NCBI GenBank assembly: GCA_015227615.1
Contig: JAALGZ010000056.1
Coordinates: 1 to 64,000, forward strand
Reading direction: 5' to 3'
DNA: 64,000 nt
Origin: Labyrinthula sp. Ha
Lineage: Eukaryota > Sar > Bigyra > Labyrinthulida > Labyrinthulaceae
Shown piece after piece: positions 1-11,987 of this stretch (positions are counted from its first letter, which is position 1; the number at the start of each line of letters is the position of its first letter). A program made the translations under genes and the position numbers. The notes beneath the pieces were generated by a model, which saw only the letters and a program-made list of their open reading frames with translations, ran no database searches and had not been told where the DNA came from.

Positions 1-3000
1 ACTTAAGGCAAGTTCCTACAAATATACATATCTTTTTGAGGTAACTTCCTAAGTGCTAAGATCCAAGGATATGTTATGAAAATTTCTGTCATGCTCTTAA
101 TTTGCGCCTATTTATTTCTTACATGAATCAATCTTCCATTTTTATGTTGATAACCCATGAGTTTTCTAGTTACATTATCTCGTATGGTCAACTGCATTCT
201 AAGTTAGTACTATTCATGTAGCATTTATGCGTCGAAAGTATTATAAACTGATAATTAACGAAAAGATGCCGAACTAGTACAAAGTATATCTCTATTCCAT
301 ACATGTAGGATTTCAAAATCTAAACAAAAAATATTAGTACAGGTTTATTTTTCAATGATAGTGGCTTATTATTGCTAGGTACATATGACAGAGAAGACTT
401 CTTCATATTAACGTTAACTGCAATGTTGTAGTGCTGATCATATTCAGGTTGGAGACCATGGCTGTTTGTTTAAAATAGAAAGATCGGTGGTCTTCCCTTG
501 TATTCCTTATATTTCTAGCTGAATTGGCTTCATTTTCCTCTAGAAGCTATGTTGCGTTTGCATGCATGAACACTTTTTCGGTTAATATTCAAGTGATAAT
601 ATTATTGCCTTTGAAATGAATGAGGATCAATTTTATACTTTCTATGCTGGCTTAATAAGTGTCTTTAGTTCCCCATAATTTGGATTTTGTTGTTGGGTTT
701 TACCCAGAAAATTTAAGACACTTTCACAGTAAGATACTGACTTCTTTACTACTATCAAGACACCTCTTCATTTCCCTTGAAGAGATATTTACCTGCTTAT
801 CTATGTATAAGAGTAACGTCCACTTTTCAAAGCTACATAAAATTGATACCAGTACATGAAGAGATTTTCCTACGTAATGATTTCTATTTTCAGAGAATTA
901 GATTATCGTATTTTAATTATCGGTCAGGTGGTACCAAATTTACCATTATCGCGAATTTCATTTCCTTATCGATATCCGGTGTGGTGGATACTACCAGAGA
1001 GAATTTCTACTATGTGGTATCAATTATCTGTTCTTCAAATATCAAAAAGCGCTGTTCTTTATTTCTGGTAAGTTGAACTGTTTTTTAGAATTGATCTGAG
1101 CAAATGTACTGTTCTCTGATTTAATCATTAACCTCTGGCAGTATATCGACCTTCTAGGATAGCTGAAAAAAATATCCATATAAAAATACAATTGACTACT
1201 TTCACAGAAAATACTTTTTACTACTCCTTAGCTAAGTTTTAAGCATTTTTCTTCTTAATTATCTGCAAATCTTTGCTCGAATAACTTTCCTTCTCTATAA
1301 ACTTAGTCTTAGTTCACTGACGGTTCCTATCTTAAGAAGCTGAAGCATTGAGCGTTATAGTTGCCGCACAGTTTTAAAAAAGGCACTGGGTCATCTGTAA
1401 AGGATGTTACCTGAATTTTGTTCATTTGAGTAAGATGTTTTCGCAGCTGTTTTCAGCTGCTCTATCCAATAAAACATTTTGGACCAAAATAACTAGAATT
1501 AACTAGAGAGTTCCAGTTTGCATTATACTTCCACATATACCGAATTTCTTAGATAGATTCAGTCATATAACTATTGTAAATCTCTTTAGTTAGTAGAGAT
1601 ATGTTTTTCTATTGCAGAAGTAATCCAAGATTATGCGTTGATGTAGGAATATATTAATATATCGGTGTGAAACAAAGCTAAAGGAAAGGGTAAGGCCAAT
1701 GGGTAATAGTTTCTTGCACACTTTCTCGAAAATTTCTTTTTTTTTCATTTTCAGATAGAGTCTTTGAATCTTTTGAAAACTATATTACTTAGAGGAAAGT
1801 CGAGCTAATATTTGGTTAGTGCTTACATCATTTCTATTTATCTTGTTCCGATTTTCTTCATTATCACTTTGAAATAACCATTAACTATCATTGTTACTCT
1901 CTATTTTTATGGGGCTTTCGAGTCATCATTCTATACATACGAGTATAACACCCAATTATAGAGAATAACTTTATTATTCTACTCTAGTTCTTATTTTGAC
2001 AAAGAAGCTTTATACAAATAACAATTAAATCTTTATAAAAGTTCCCGCGGTTTTTATACAATTTCATTGAAAGTTTTTTCTTCATCTGATGGCTCTGGAT
2101 TCCTTGATTACTATTTAATTTATTGGATTTTCATTCGTGATATTTGATTCCACTGATGTATGCTAGATGTCAGTGCTCAATTCTCCAACTATATGACAGA
2201 TATCAATTTATTATTTCCATATTACATTCAAGTTTTAGCACATATACCCTGGTCTAACCTCAAATTTATCCTAGATATATCTGAAATACTTAGGTTTGTA
2301 TATTGTTCCATCATTTATCTTTTATCAATTTGGAAAATGTGGTCGTGATATTCCCCCGAGATCCCCTGGTATTTACTAAGATCTCTTGTATTTTTTAGAC
2401 AAAGTTCATTGACAAATTTTTGCAATTGGCCTCAATGCAGTGTTTATTATTACTTCCTACATTTGCAGCCACTTCTATGGATATAATGTGTCATTTATAA
2501 AGGTATCGATCCCATTCAGTTACTTTCTGATGCAGCAACCACAATTGTTCTAATAGCTTTGCTCTATGGAATTATATTTACTCTTGTCCGAGTATCAGAG
2601 CATCTATGGCCTCACTCGTTCCCTTTAAGGGACTTTCGCGGCCAAAATTTTATCTTTTTTTTACTAGTTCATACTTTTCTCATCAGGTAAATACTCCCAT
2701 TTTTGAGGTCAACTTAGAATATCTTCTTGCTTGAGATTGTTGATCCATATCATTGAGAAGTGACATTTAGTTCAAATCGGGCTTGAAGAGCACCCTTCAC
2801 TATTTTTGTATTACTTCTTCATTTATTCCATAGCTTCATAATTCTAATAAAATCTTGCTGTAGAGAATTCCGATTCATGACATTTTCTTTTTTTCTTTTG
2901 CACGTTAAGGGCGCATATATTCGATTCTTCACGATTTCAACGATTCCAAATTGTGGTAGCTGATATTACTCAAGAGCTTTCTTATAAATACTCGAAGTGT

Positions 3001-5506
3001 TTCTCCCATTTCCATATATATTGTTCTTCATCATGTTTTTGATTGATGCCATCTATTCTCCCAATATAATTTAGATAGAATTCACACCCAAATAATTGAA
3101 AATATTATCTATAGCTGCCCTAGAGTCCGACTTTAATATCTTAAAAGCATTTTTTCAGTGTCAATTTTGAAAATACTATTTAAAAGGCCCGTAAAGTAGT
3201 CTAAATTATTCCTCCAATTTAATTAAAATATAGGTAAATATTATTCCACATACTGGTTGGAGGAGGATATCTATCGAATGAAACTCTTGATTTGAAAAGG
3301 TTAATATTCCATAATATCTGGGGTGAGATTATTAGGAGAATAACATCCTTTCGACCTGTTTCTTGGAATTTTATCATTTTGTATCCCTTTAAGCGCTACT
3401 GGGTTATTCTTGGTCAACTGGGGAATTGAGCAGGTTAGGCATGGTACGTGTAGTATCCAAGAATATTAACGTTAGGCTAAACATGACCACCGATATCTGG
3501 AAGCTATACATTTTGTCAGATGTCTTCATTATATTGACTCCACATGACTAGGACTTATCATGATACTACGGTAAATTAGCTATAAAATTAAAACCATACT
3601 GTTTGCTAATAATTTGATAAATTATCCAAGAATATTTATTATTCTAAATAGAGTGTCAAATTCCGAGATGAGTGCTAATTAGTTTTATTTGACATTAAAT
3701 TTTCTTGTTGTTAACATGTTCTCAATCTTTATATCTTAAGTCATATTTTTCTGAGAATGCGGATTCTCAAATGAATGTGAACTTTTTTGAATAACTTGTT
3801 AAGTGTCATGGTACCACAGTAAGCATGAGAAGATAACCCGGCGTAATTTCTAATATTAGACCTCAGTTTATGAACCATTCCACAATTGTATAAGGGTTAT
3901 GTTTAATTACTGAAAATTATTCAATCAAGAATAAATTTTTTATGCTAGACTCGACCTCTGCATCATGAACGCAATTGATTTTCATAATTTTTTTCCACAA
4001 TTCACAAACAAGCGGTACATCTTCAACCTGAACCATTATCATGGAGAAAATAAGGACCTTTCCACTATTATCAGCTCCACATAAGGTAAATTTTATAAAC
4101 TTAGAGAGCGTGGAAGAGGTTCACCATATTCAAAAATCACTATATCAAGCTTTACTGCTTAGTCATCTTCTTTTTTCAGGAAACAGGCAGCTGTAATTAT
4201 TTTTGGTCTAATCATATGTAATATGCTATGATAATTACAGCTTCTCTTTTCATCTCCCTCTCTTGGGGAGATGATCTTATTTTCTTTCTTGAGTGCAGCT
4301 TTCTTGATTGAGATCAGCTCCAACCTCAAAATATTGAATATTTTACCAAGAAAACAAAGAGCTTCAATATTGTAGATCGCATTAATGGCACAGGTATAGT
4401 TCGGCTATATTATGGAGTTAACTTTGTTAGCTTAATTGCTGATACCATCTGGACGCTTGTGTGCAGAACAAGTATGGCTTGTGTATATTACTTAGCTATG
4501 AAATATCATAACGGTATCAAATACTATAGTGATAATAGCAGAGATAAATTTCTATGGAAACCAAGACACAAGCAATATTACAACAATATGTAAGATAAGA
4601 CAACAAAAAGAGAGAATAGCTAAAAGCACGCTAAGGAATAATAATATTAAGACTCCAGACGAGTAAGTTGTCTTGGGAAAGTATGAATCCATATGCTTCA
4701 TAAGTTACTTAGTTCACGGAACTCAATTTTCGTTCTTTGAAGCACCTTATATTAGTTCTATGCTTTGGATCAAAGTTTTAAATGTCAGGTTAATTTCGGT
4801 ATAGGCGCTTAATGTTCTTGTTAGTAACTTCGCGTCATTATCGAGTATCTGACTATTTGATAGATCATTCCGGGTAGACAAAAGCTTTAGAATCAGGAAA
4901 ATTCCTAATTAAGTCATTGAGGATCCTCAAACTCCTTCAAAAAAAACTCTTGAAGCTTCTAGGGCCCTCTGAACTCCGTCATGAAACTAAAAGTACTCAT
5001 TGACTTCCAAATCGGGGATCATCAAAAATCCTTAATCAATTCTCTTGAATTCCCCAACCAGTTCTTCATTCCCGCACTTAATGTACCATGGAGTCGCTTG
5101 CAAACTCGCTCAGTCACAAAGAATTTTTCTTAAAACTCCTAAAACTCCTTAATAAGGGCTGCACCCCTACTAATAAGTAATTCACAAAATTCTATTCCTG
5201 GTGTGTTTTTTTTCAATTTTCGATAAAGGTTATCGGAAGAGAATAAGCACTTATCCGTTTAGTATTCTTTTGAGACAAGAAATAATAAATTATAAATTGA
5301 AAGATTATTCAACAAGTTAGATATTTTATATAACTATTTCAATTTTATTGTATCAAAAAAGTTACTTGCAATGAAAAAGCTTTTTTCTAGACCTGTTTTC
5401 CCTTTTGGAGAGAAGCTATGTCGTGGAAAGCTTGAATTAACTCTTGTGCACACGCTTTCACACGTTCTAAAGAAAGAAACAAGAAAATTAATTTCATAAA
5501 ACAATC
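1..5506. other. gene-poor AT-rich region
   Basis: No open frame here exceeds about 100 codons, and none of the short ones resembles a known protein. I see no tRNA-like or rRNA-like segment and no match to either LTR family of this window. Short intron-split exons cannot be excluded. The last 120 bases precede the fumarate reductase gene and presumably hold its promoter, but I recognise no specific site. Confidence 0.5.
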
Positions 5507-7213
5507 ATGACTCAAGTAATTGTCGTCGGTGGTGGACTAGCTGGTATGTCAGCAGCACACACAGTATTAGAGCAAGGTGGACGTGTCGTAGTTCTTGATA
5601 AATCTCCATTTTGTGGAGGTAACTCAACCAAAGCAACTTCAGGGATCAACGCGGCAGGATCCAGAACTCAGAGAATGTTGAAAATTCCTGATGCTGCTGA
5701 GATATTTGAACAAGATACAACTGTTTCTGCTGCTGAAGGTGCTAGACCAGACTTGATCAGAACTCTAACACATGAATCAGGACCTGCTGTCGATTGGTTG
5801 ATGGACGCTTTTGGTTTAGACTTGACTATTATTGCTCGATTAGCTGCTCACAGTCAACCAAGAACTCATAGAGGAAAAGAAAGATTTCCAGGAATGATGA
5901 TCACATATGGTTTGATGGAGAAACTTGAGCAGATCGCTGATGCTGAAGCAGCAAACAAGGTGAAGAATCCAAAAGCACGAGTTATCAACAAGGCTGAAGT
6001 AAATAAATTAATCACTGAAAATGGAGAAGTGATTGGAGTTGAATATGTAAAGAAAGGAAAGACATACAAAGAATACGGGCCAGTTGTTATTGCAACAGGA
6101 GGATTTGGAGCTGACTTCACAGACAATTCTCTTCTAGCCAAGATTGCAGATGATTGGTTGAAACTGAGTGCATGGAGTACTGAAAGTAGAGCAGCAAAAC
6201 AGTCTGGTGGAGCAAAGATGAACGCACCACCTTTGAGAAGCTTGCCTACTACAAATGGACCTCACTGCACTGGGGATGGAATCAAGTTAGCAACTGGGGT
6301 TGGTGCAGATACCTATGATCTTCACGCTGTTCAAGTTCATCCAACAGGTTTGGTAGATCCTGCTGAACCAGATGCAAAAGTTAAATTTCTTGCTGCTGAA
6401 GCTTTAAGAGGAAGTGGGGGAATAATTTTAGATAGAGAAGGAAATAGATTCTGTGATGAACTTGGAAAAAGAGACTATGTTACAGGAAGAATGTGGTTGC
6501 ACAATAAAGCACCTTATAGACTAGTTTTGAACTCAAAAGCAACTGATTTAATCTCTTGGCATTGCGAGCATTACCAAGGAAGAGGTTTGATGAAAGAAAT
6601 GACTGGGGAAGAGCTTTTGAAGGAGATGGGAGTAAAAAGATCCGTCTTGGAACAAACTTTCAAAGAGTATAATGAAGCAGCAAAGAACCCAGGTAGTGAT
6701 AAATGGGGAAAGAAGTTTTACGAAGCGCTTCCTGCAGTTGTTGATGATAAATTTATGGTTGCGCAGATCACTCCAGTTATTCACTACTGTATGGGAGGAG
6801 TTGCTGGAGATAAAGATGGAAAGGTATTGGATACCAAGGGAGAACCTATTCCAGGACTTTATGTTGCTGGAGAAGCTCTTGGTGGTGTTCACGGGTTAAA
6901 CAGACTAGGTGGTTCTTCACTTCTAGATTGTGTCGTTTATGGACGAGTTAGTGGAAGAGCAGCTTCAAAACATTTGCTTGAGAATATGATCAAGAATGGA
7001 GGTGCTGGAGGAGTATCAGGTGCAGGACCTGCACTCAACGTAAGAGTTGCTCCAGGAAGCAAGACTGTATCCTTGGATATTAGTTGGGGAAATTCACCTG
7101 CTGTACCAACTTCCGCTGGTGAAGAGGCTCCTCCTCAGGAGGAGAAAGCAAGTTATAAAGATGATCCTAATGCAGCTTTCTATGGACAAGGAACAGAAAA
7201 GTCAAAGCTCTAA
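5507..7213 (+). CDS. soluble FAD-dependent fumarate reductase with C-terminal peroxisomal signal
   Basis: A 568-residue flavoprotein of the soluble fumarate reductase family (yeast Frd1/Osm1, Shewanella flavocytochrome c3 flavoprotein domain), which reduces fumarate to succinate and so reoxidises reduced flavin or NADH. The N-terminus goes straight into the FAD dinucleotide fold (VVGGGLAGMSAA, residues about 6-17), followed by GGNSTKATSGINAAGSRTQ. By comparison with the family, active-site residues are conserved: H278 (HPTG), R301, R314, H426 (IHYCMGG) and R466 (GLNRLGGSSL). The chosen ATG leaves no room for a mitochondrial presequence or signal peptide. The protein ends KSKL, a canonical PTS1, after an acidic linker of about 60 residues that follows the catalytic domain. 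It points convergently at family copy A, with 100 bases between the two stop codons. The coding sequence is visibly richer in GC than its flanks, as expected of an expressed gene. Confidence 0.95.
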   Translation: MTQVIVVGGGLAGMSAAHTVLEQGGRVVVLDKSPFCGGNSTKATSGINAAGSRTQRMLKIPDAAEIFEQDTTVSAAEGARPDLIRTLTHESGPAVDWLMDAFGLDLTIIARLAAHSQPRTHRGKERFPGMMITYGLMEKLEQIADAEAANKVKNPKARVINKAEVNKLITENGEVIGVEYVKKGKTYKEYGPVVIATGGFGADFTDNSLLAKIADDWLKLSAWSTESRAAKQSGGAKMNAPPLRSLPTTNGPHCTGDGIKLATGVGADTYDLHAVQVHPTGLVDPAEPDAKVKFLAAEALRGSGGIILDREGNRFCDELGKRDYVTGRMWLHNKAPYRLVLNSKATDLISWHCEHYQGRGLMKEMTGEELLKEMGVKRSVLEQTFKEYNEAAKNPGSDKWGKKFYEALPAVVDDKFMVAQITPVIHYCMGGVAGDKDGKVLDTKGEPIPGLYVAGEALGGVHGLNRLGGSSLLDCVVYGRVSGRAASKHLLENMIKNGGAGGVSGAGPALNVRVAPGSKTVSLDISWGNSPAVPTSAGEEAPPQEEKASYKDDPNAAFYGQGTEKSKL

Positions 7214-7313
7214 GTGATTAAGTATTTCTAAAAGTTTGTCTTTACTTTGGAAGTGCCTCTAGAGTTTACTTACTGTGCAATATAGAATTAGGAATATAAG
7301 AGGTCTTTCTGGT

Positions 7314-7967
7314 TTAGGTGTTATGCTCCATGTGATATTTTGAAAATATTTCATGGATAAGGTTAAATACTTTGCGCCGAACAAGCACACTTCTATGGCC
7401 TAATGTGATGGCCATGAACTTATCTTCTGGTTTGATCTCATCAACAGGAAGTTCTATGGATTCCCATGGAATAAACTCTATAGATTCAAAATACTCACAA
7501 TACTCATAATAACTTCTATCCCAGCAAAAACACAACAGTGAATAATTAAATTTAGGAATTCTTCTATTATATAATAGAACTCCTTCAGGGTAGATCAGTA
7601 ACAAAAGACGAACCAAATCTATTCTATGTGAAACTTCTCCTTTATAAACACAATCAATAATAGATACAAAATTGCAAAACCAGAAGAAAAATATAAAAAC
7701 AAAGATAAAAATATTATCAATACACCCGCCTACGCAGCGAGATGCCTTAGTCTTTTCTTTGGTACTTGGACAGAAACACTCCTTCCATACCTTCTTAAAA
7801 GGGCTAGCTCTCGGAAAATCCTTTAGAGGATTTTTTTCGGGTACGGAAATAGTTATAAGAGATAATGGACTGATATTTAAGTGGTGTTGTTTAAAGTAAG
7901 TTTCTGATTTCTTAAGCGCCTCTTCGCGAAGAACCTCTTTAGGTGGAACCTTATGAAAATAGCTCAT
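7314..7967 (-). CDS. unrecognised membrane-type family protein, copy A
   Basis: A 217-residue member of the repeated family found at eight or more places in this window, always on the minus strand. It begins MSYFHKVPPKEVLREEA, continues with a conserved LSLITISVPEKNPL block, has a lysine/cysteine-rich variable stretch, then one strong hydrophobic segment rich in Phe and Trp (about residues 86-104). The C-terminal half carries RIDLVRLLLLIYPEGVLLYN and IEFIPWESIEL. The (I/V)PW-x-x-I pattern after a beta-rich block faintly recalls PH-like/GRAM domains; that is only an inference. I do not recognise the family. Decayed copy B (11988-12651) is its closest relative here, sharing a CNFVSIIDC/CKFVTIVDC-type segment. 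No stops or frameshifts are present, so it may be functional. Confidence 0.7.
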   Translation of the reverse strand: MSYFHKVPPKEVLREEALKKSETYFKQHHLNISPLSLITISVPEKNPLKDFPRASPFKKVWKECFCPSTKEKTKASRCVGGCIDNIFIFVFIFFFWFCNFVSIIDCVYKGEVSHRIDLVRLLLLIYPEGVLLYNRRIPKFNYSLLCFCWDRSYYEYCEYFESIEFIPWESIELPVDEIKPEDKFMAITLGHRSVLVRRKVFNLIHEIFSKYHMEHNT

Positions 7968-8283
7968 TATGGAATAAAATTACTTTCAAACGGATATTGA
8001 GTCAATTTTCGGAAGTTTTAATGAAAACTATTGTTTTGGTTGTACATAAACTAGGTATTTTCCTCCTGCAGTATGTTTACTTCTCAATAATGTTTATAAC
8101 AGAAACTATTCCGTGGTAATTTCACATTGTGGTTCTCTTATTCATGTTTGCTGGCTCTACTGTGATGTATGAAGTATGAGTCTTACTATAGTGAGGGAAG
8201 GTAACACAAACCTGAAAAAAAAAACTTCTACCCTTCCATAGAAAAACTATAGTTGTCTATGCCAAAAAAACAAAGTTCCTGGA

Positions 8284-9293
8284 TCAGTATCTATACTCAG
8301 GAAGATCGAGACAAGAAATTAAATTATTAAAGGCTTCTATAATGTAGGTGAGGTCCTTGGGATTCAGACTCCATAAACAATACATAGTATGATAGAGTAT
8401 ATCTGGAATTATTAAATTTATATTTTTCAAAGCCAAGAGTACAGTAGAAAAAATCGTACATACTTGAAAATAAAATAGTGAAATGAACCTTTCTTCCCTA
8501 TGAATTGAGTTGTTGGCGAGAAAGGTATGTGCTTCTAAGTGACGTTTAACTAAAGAAAACAGATTTTGTATCCTTTTTACTTTCATGACTTGATCATTTA
8601 TCTACAATATGTTAGTTTCTATATTAGAAAATTGATTAGTTGGATTAACACATTTCATTGCACCTTGCTTCATAAAGACAGGGAGTAGATGTTTCAAGTC
8701 GGTACTGCTCACGTAAAGGAGACTTGCTTATATGAATTTTATTTATCAATATATACTAAGAGATAAAATATCTTGTTTCCGCTGCCTGCTATACATAGAT
8801 ATATTCTGAAGTACTGTGCCATTGTCTCCATTATGTTGTCCTTCCTGTTTAGTTTAAATCTATACTCTTGACGGACATCTATCAATCGTGCTAAGAACTC
8901 CAAATAACATCTCCTATCATGCTAAAGATCTGAAATCGGTCTCGTTGGTTGCCTAAAGTAAATGTAGACGATAAAAATTGTTTCATGGTGTTGTGAAAGG
9001 TTTGGGTGATTAAGAAAAAAGATAAGGTTATATGATGTTTTGCGAAGAAGAATTAGGTAGAATTTTTCTCGAACTGCTGTTGCTTCAATGCACCCATGCC
9101 TTAAACTAGACGATCCAATTATGTAATCCAGAGACATAAGTTCTGTATTAATAAATAATTTGATTAACTCAATACTCGTATTAGATCTAAATAGATTTAA
9201 TGGTGCAGAAGTTAGAAACCTTGGATTGAGATATACTTTCAGAGCAACATAGAATGGTAGGCATGATAAGCGAATTAAATTATTTAGGTACAT
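8284..9293 (-). pseudogene. possible spliced gene with one in-frame stop, function unknown
   Basis: On the minus strand a frame is open from 9344 to 8739 except for one TAG at 8922-8924. It holds protein-like sequence on both sides (for example IKLFINTELMSLDYIIGSSS upstream and RCYLEFLARLIDVRQEYRFK downstream). At 8756 a GTATAT donor-like site follows in phase 0. An ACTAAC branch-point-like site ends at 8611, and TTGTAG ends at 8602. Removing 8756-8602 (155 bases) joins the frame directly to a second open stretch of 105 codons ending at 8284. Together that is about 280 codons with a single defect. The hydrophobic, leucine-rich composition is compatible with the middle or C-terminal region of a fungal transcription factor, but I see no diagnostic motif. 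Start chosen at the ATG at 9293. Either a decayed gene or one whose upstream exons I missed. Confidence 0.35.
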
Positions 9294-9344
9294 TGTAAAG
9301 ATAGCAAGGTAATAAACAAAATAAATAGTAATTGAATTATATCC

Positions 9345-10870
9345 TTATCAAATGTGGTATTAAAACAGTTAACTACACTATTCACACTTTTCTAATAGAA
9401 AGTATTTTAAGCTCACTAATCTTCCTTCTAGTTCATTTAAATAATTAATTTTTTTAATATATTTTCTCCTAGTATTTCTTCATAATATTCAGACCCACTA
9501 AACCCATGAATATGCTGGGACTGGGTATCATAGTGCGGTCTCAAATATCACTCTAAGCTTTGACCTTCTTATTTATTATTAACCCATGAGAAATAGATGG
9601 TAGTAGTTCAATTATTGAAATAGCCTGTTTACAATCATATGGATTACAGCCGAACAGTATTAGATATCATTGTACACTGTGATCAAATCGAGTAAGCAAA
9701 ACGCCAGTATAAACGGAAAATATGGCACAAATCATGGCTCAACTAAGTAAAGCAGAATTTTATTTCCCTTACTGCCAAATATGTTAAGAATATTCTCTTC
9801 AGCACCTAGAATAATTTGTCAAAACTATTCCTTTGGAAAACAAGGAGAATTTTTGTCTTGGTCGTTTTCACTTTCCTTTTTATTTCAAGTCCTAGATATA
9901 AGCCCTGAGAAAATAAATTTCTAGTAGAATTGGGGTGCTTTTTTCTTTCATCAGTTAGTGATCAATATAAATCAGAGTGATTGTAGAAAGGTGTTTCGAA
10001 AATACCAGGATATCAGTTTTCTTGATTAAAATTGGATCTAATATGAACATTAGTCTTCATATTTTAGAAGCGAATTTTATATTGGAAAAGTTCTCGTGGA
10101 TTTTAAACCAAGTAACACTTTTTTTAGAATTAAGTTCATTTGCTTAAGTGGTTGTTACATTTAAAGCCTCTGAGTGTTGCAATTCATGCGTTGGTAAAGG
10201 GACTTAATGATACTCTTTTTAAGCTAAGAAAGGACATATAAGGTGCATAGTTATTCTCAAAAGTTAACAAACATCTGGAATAGCAGAATATGAAGTAATA
10301 TTGGTCATTTAAAATGTAGGTATTCATTCGAGATCTTTCTTGGCGCTGATAAAATTTCATCTATCTGCCAGTTTCCATTTGTGTGGTCATTAAGGTAAAA
10401 ATTCATGTTTTCAGTTTGATATTAGGGTTGATGTTATAAGTTGGTTAAGTGACTATTCATAATATTTAAGGCCATGACTCAGAGTACCTATGAACCTCTT
10501 TGTAGCCTTAGCAACATCAGATATACTAAATTTACGAGTATATCTAGAAACCATCAACAGGTGATTACAAGAATCATACTACATGAAAGAGGGTAAAGGT
10601 CTTGTATCTGATTTATTCAAAATATGTCGGTGCTCATTTCGTACTTTAAACTTCATATCTATTTTAGTGTTCCCGATTAACTTGAGCATTGTGTTAGAGC
10701 CAGTTTGCAAGGCGCATATGCGACACATAGAATAACTCAACGGTGCATTACCAGATATAGAAAAAACAAATCTGACCAGAACAACAAGTCTTGTTGTTAG
10801 AGTTTCTCACACTTCAGTTTGCCGTTATCACGCGAGCTGGAAACTTTTAAGAAGCAAGCTAACCCGAATA
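9345..10870. other. gene-poor AT-rich region
   Basis: No open frame above noise, no RNA gene and no LTR similarity seen. The 3' end is the promoter side of the Zn2Cys6 gene. The ATG at 10871 is preceded by stop codons and I see no upstream exon. Confidence 0.45.
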
Positions 10871-11956
10871 ATGGAAGTTTTTGAAGTGAATAAAGTTATT
10901 TTGAAAAAAGCATGCAGCCGTTGTGTCACATTGAAAAGAAAATGCGACAGTGTTAAACCAACTTGCGGAAGATGCTCAAAAATGGGTGCATTTTGTTCGT
11001 ACGAACGAGCCAAAAAACGTGGAAAAAAGAAAATGGCTGAAAAAAGTGAAATTTGTGAAGAATCTTTGTTCAATGATGAAGAGCAGATAATAATGCAAAC
11101 TTTCTTGCTACATGATTTGAAGCAAGAAAACAGACTTGCCAGTGTGTTTTCAAAATTAAACCAAACAAATCTTTGGACATGGAATATCATCGAATCAAGT
11201 GCAAAAACCCTTTCGAATAGTTACCTACAGTTTGTTCGTTCTCCCCTTTCAAAGAGTGATGTTTTACTAGCTGCAAGTTTACTCTCTGTCATCTCAACAT
11301 TTTTTAAAAAATCTTCTTCAATTGAATTCGAAGTTGAGAAAAAAGAACCAAAATTTTGTATAATATTAGAAAAAAATAATATAAACTTGAAAGAAGTTAG
11401 AAGAATACTAAAAAAACGAATTTTACCTCCAAATTGTGGCTCTTTGGCTTCACTAGCACAAAAGTTTTTTTCATACGAAGATAGCAATATGTTTCCTTTA
11501 CCTCATAGATTACCTCAAAATAAAGCTTTCTGTCGTATTTTTTGGGAGCAAGAAGGAGAAGATTTTGAAATAGCAACAGCACCAAATTTTGAAGTGAATG
11601 AAGAGTTTAAAAAAATTTTTGGGTTTGGAGAAGAGCTACTTAAAGCTGAGTTAGTCGGTAAAGTTCAATCTTTTATTCTTTTTGGTGGAAGCGTTTTATC
11701 TTTTTTAACAACTGAACGGTATTTAAAAAATTATTTGAAAGCAGCGGAATTTCAAGTTGACATGATGAATCTTTCTCTTCAAGAAAATCAAAAAGATCCA
11801 TGGGATGTAAGACTACCTTGTTCCCTTATTATGCAACTGGAAACTTTTTCTGGAGAGTGGAAACCTTTTCAAGTCTCTTCACTTTCGAGGGAAATCATGA
11901 CCAAGACATATTATCTTGGAGAAGTTAGGCTTTATTTTACTCCATGCGATATTTAA
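10871..11956 (+). CDS. Zn(II)2Cys6 fungal transcription factor with PAS-like C-terminal region
   Basis: A 361-residue DNA-binding regulator. The binuclear zinc cluster is perfect: C15-X2-C18-X6-C25-X6-C32-X2-C35-X6-C42, with the usual basic stretch TLKRKC between the second and third cysteines and a proline (KPTC) before the fourth. A basic linker (AKKRGKKK, residues about 46-54) follows and could serve as nuclear localisation signal. The C-terminal third contains a PAS-like pattern: a segment around residues 236-252 (VNEEFKKIFGFGEELLKAEL) and a later PCSLIMQLETFSGEWKPFQ block, as in a class of dikaryan Zn2Cys6 proteins. The fungal-specific 'middle homology' domain is not evident and the protein is short for the class. 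It is convergent with decayed family copy B, 31 bases away. Target genes unknown. Confidence 0.85.
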   Translation: MEVFEVNKVILKKACSRCVTLKRKCDSVKPTCGRCSKMGAFCSYERAKKRGKKKMAEKSEICEESLFNDEEQIIMQTFLLHDLKQENRLASVFSKLNQTNLWTWNIIESSAKTLSNSYLQFVRSPLSKSDVLLAASLLSVISTFFKKSSSIEFEVEKKEPKFCIILEKNNINLKEVRRILKKRILPPNCGSLASLAQKFFSYEDSNMFPLPHRLPQNKAFCRIFWEQEGEDFEIATAPNFEVNEEFKKIFGFGEELLKAELVGKVQSFILFGGSVLSFLTTERYLKNYLKAAEFQVDMMNLSLQENQKDPWDVRLPCSLIMQLETFSGEWKPFQVSSLSREIMTKTYYLGEVRLYFTPCDI

Positions 11957-11987
11957 TTTACTTTCCTCTCATCGCTAAGATTTTACT

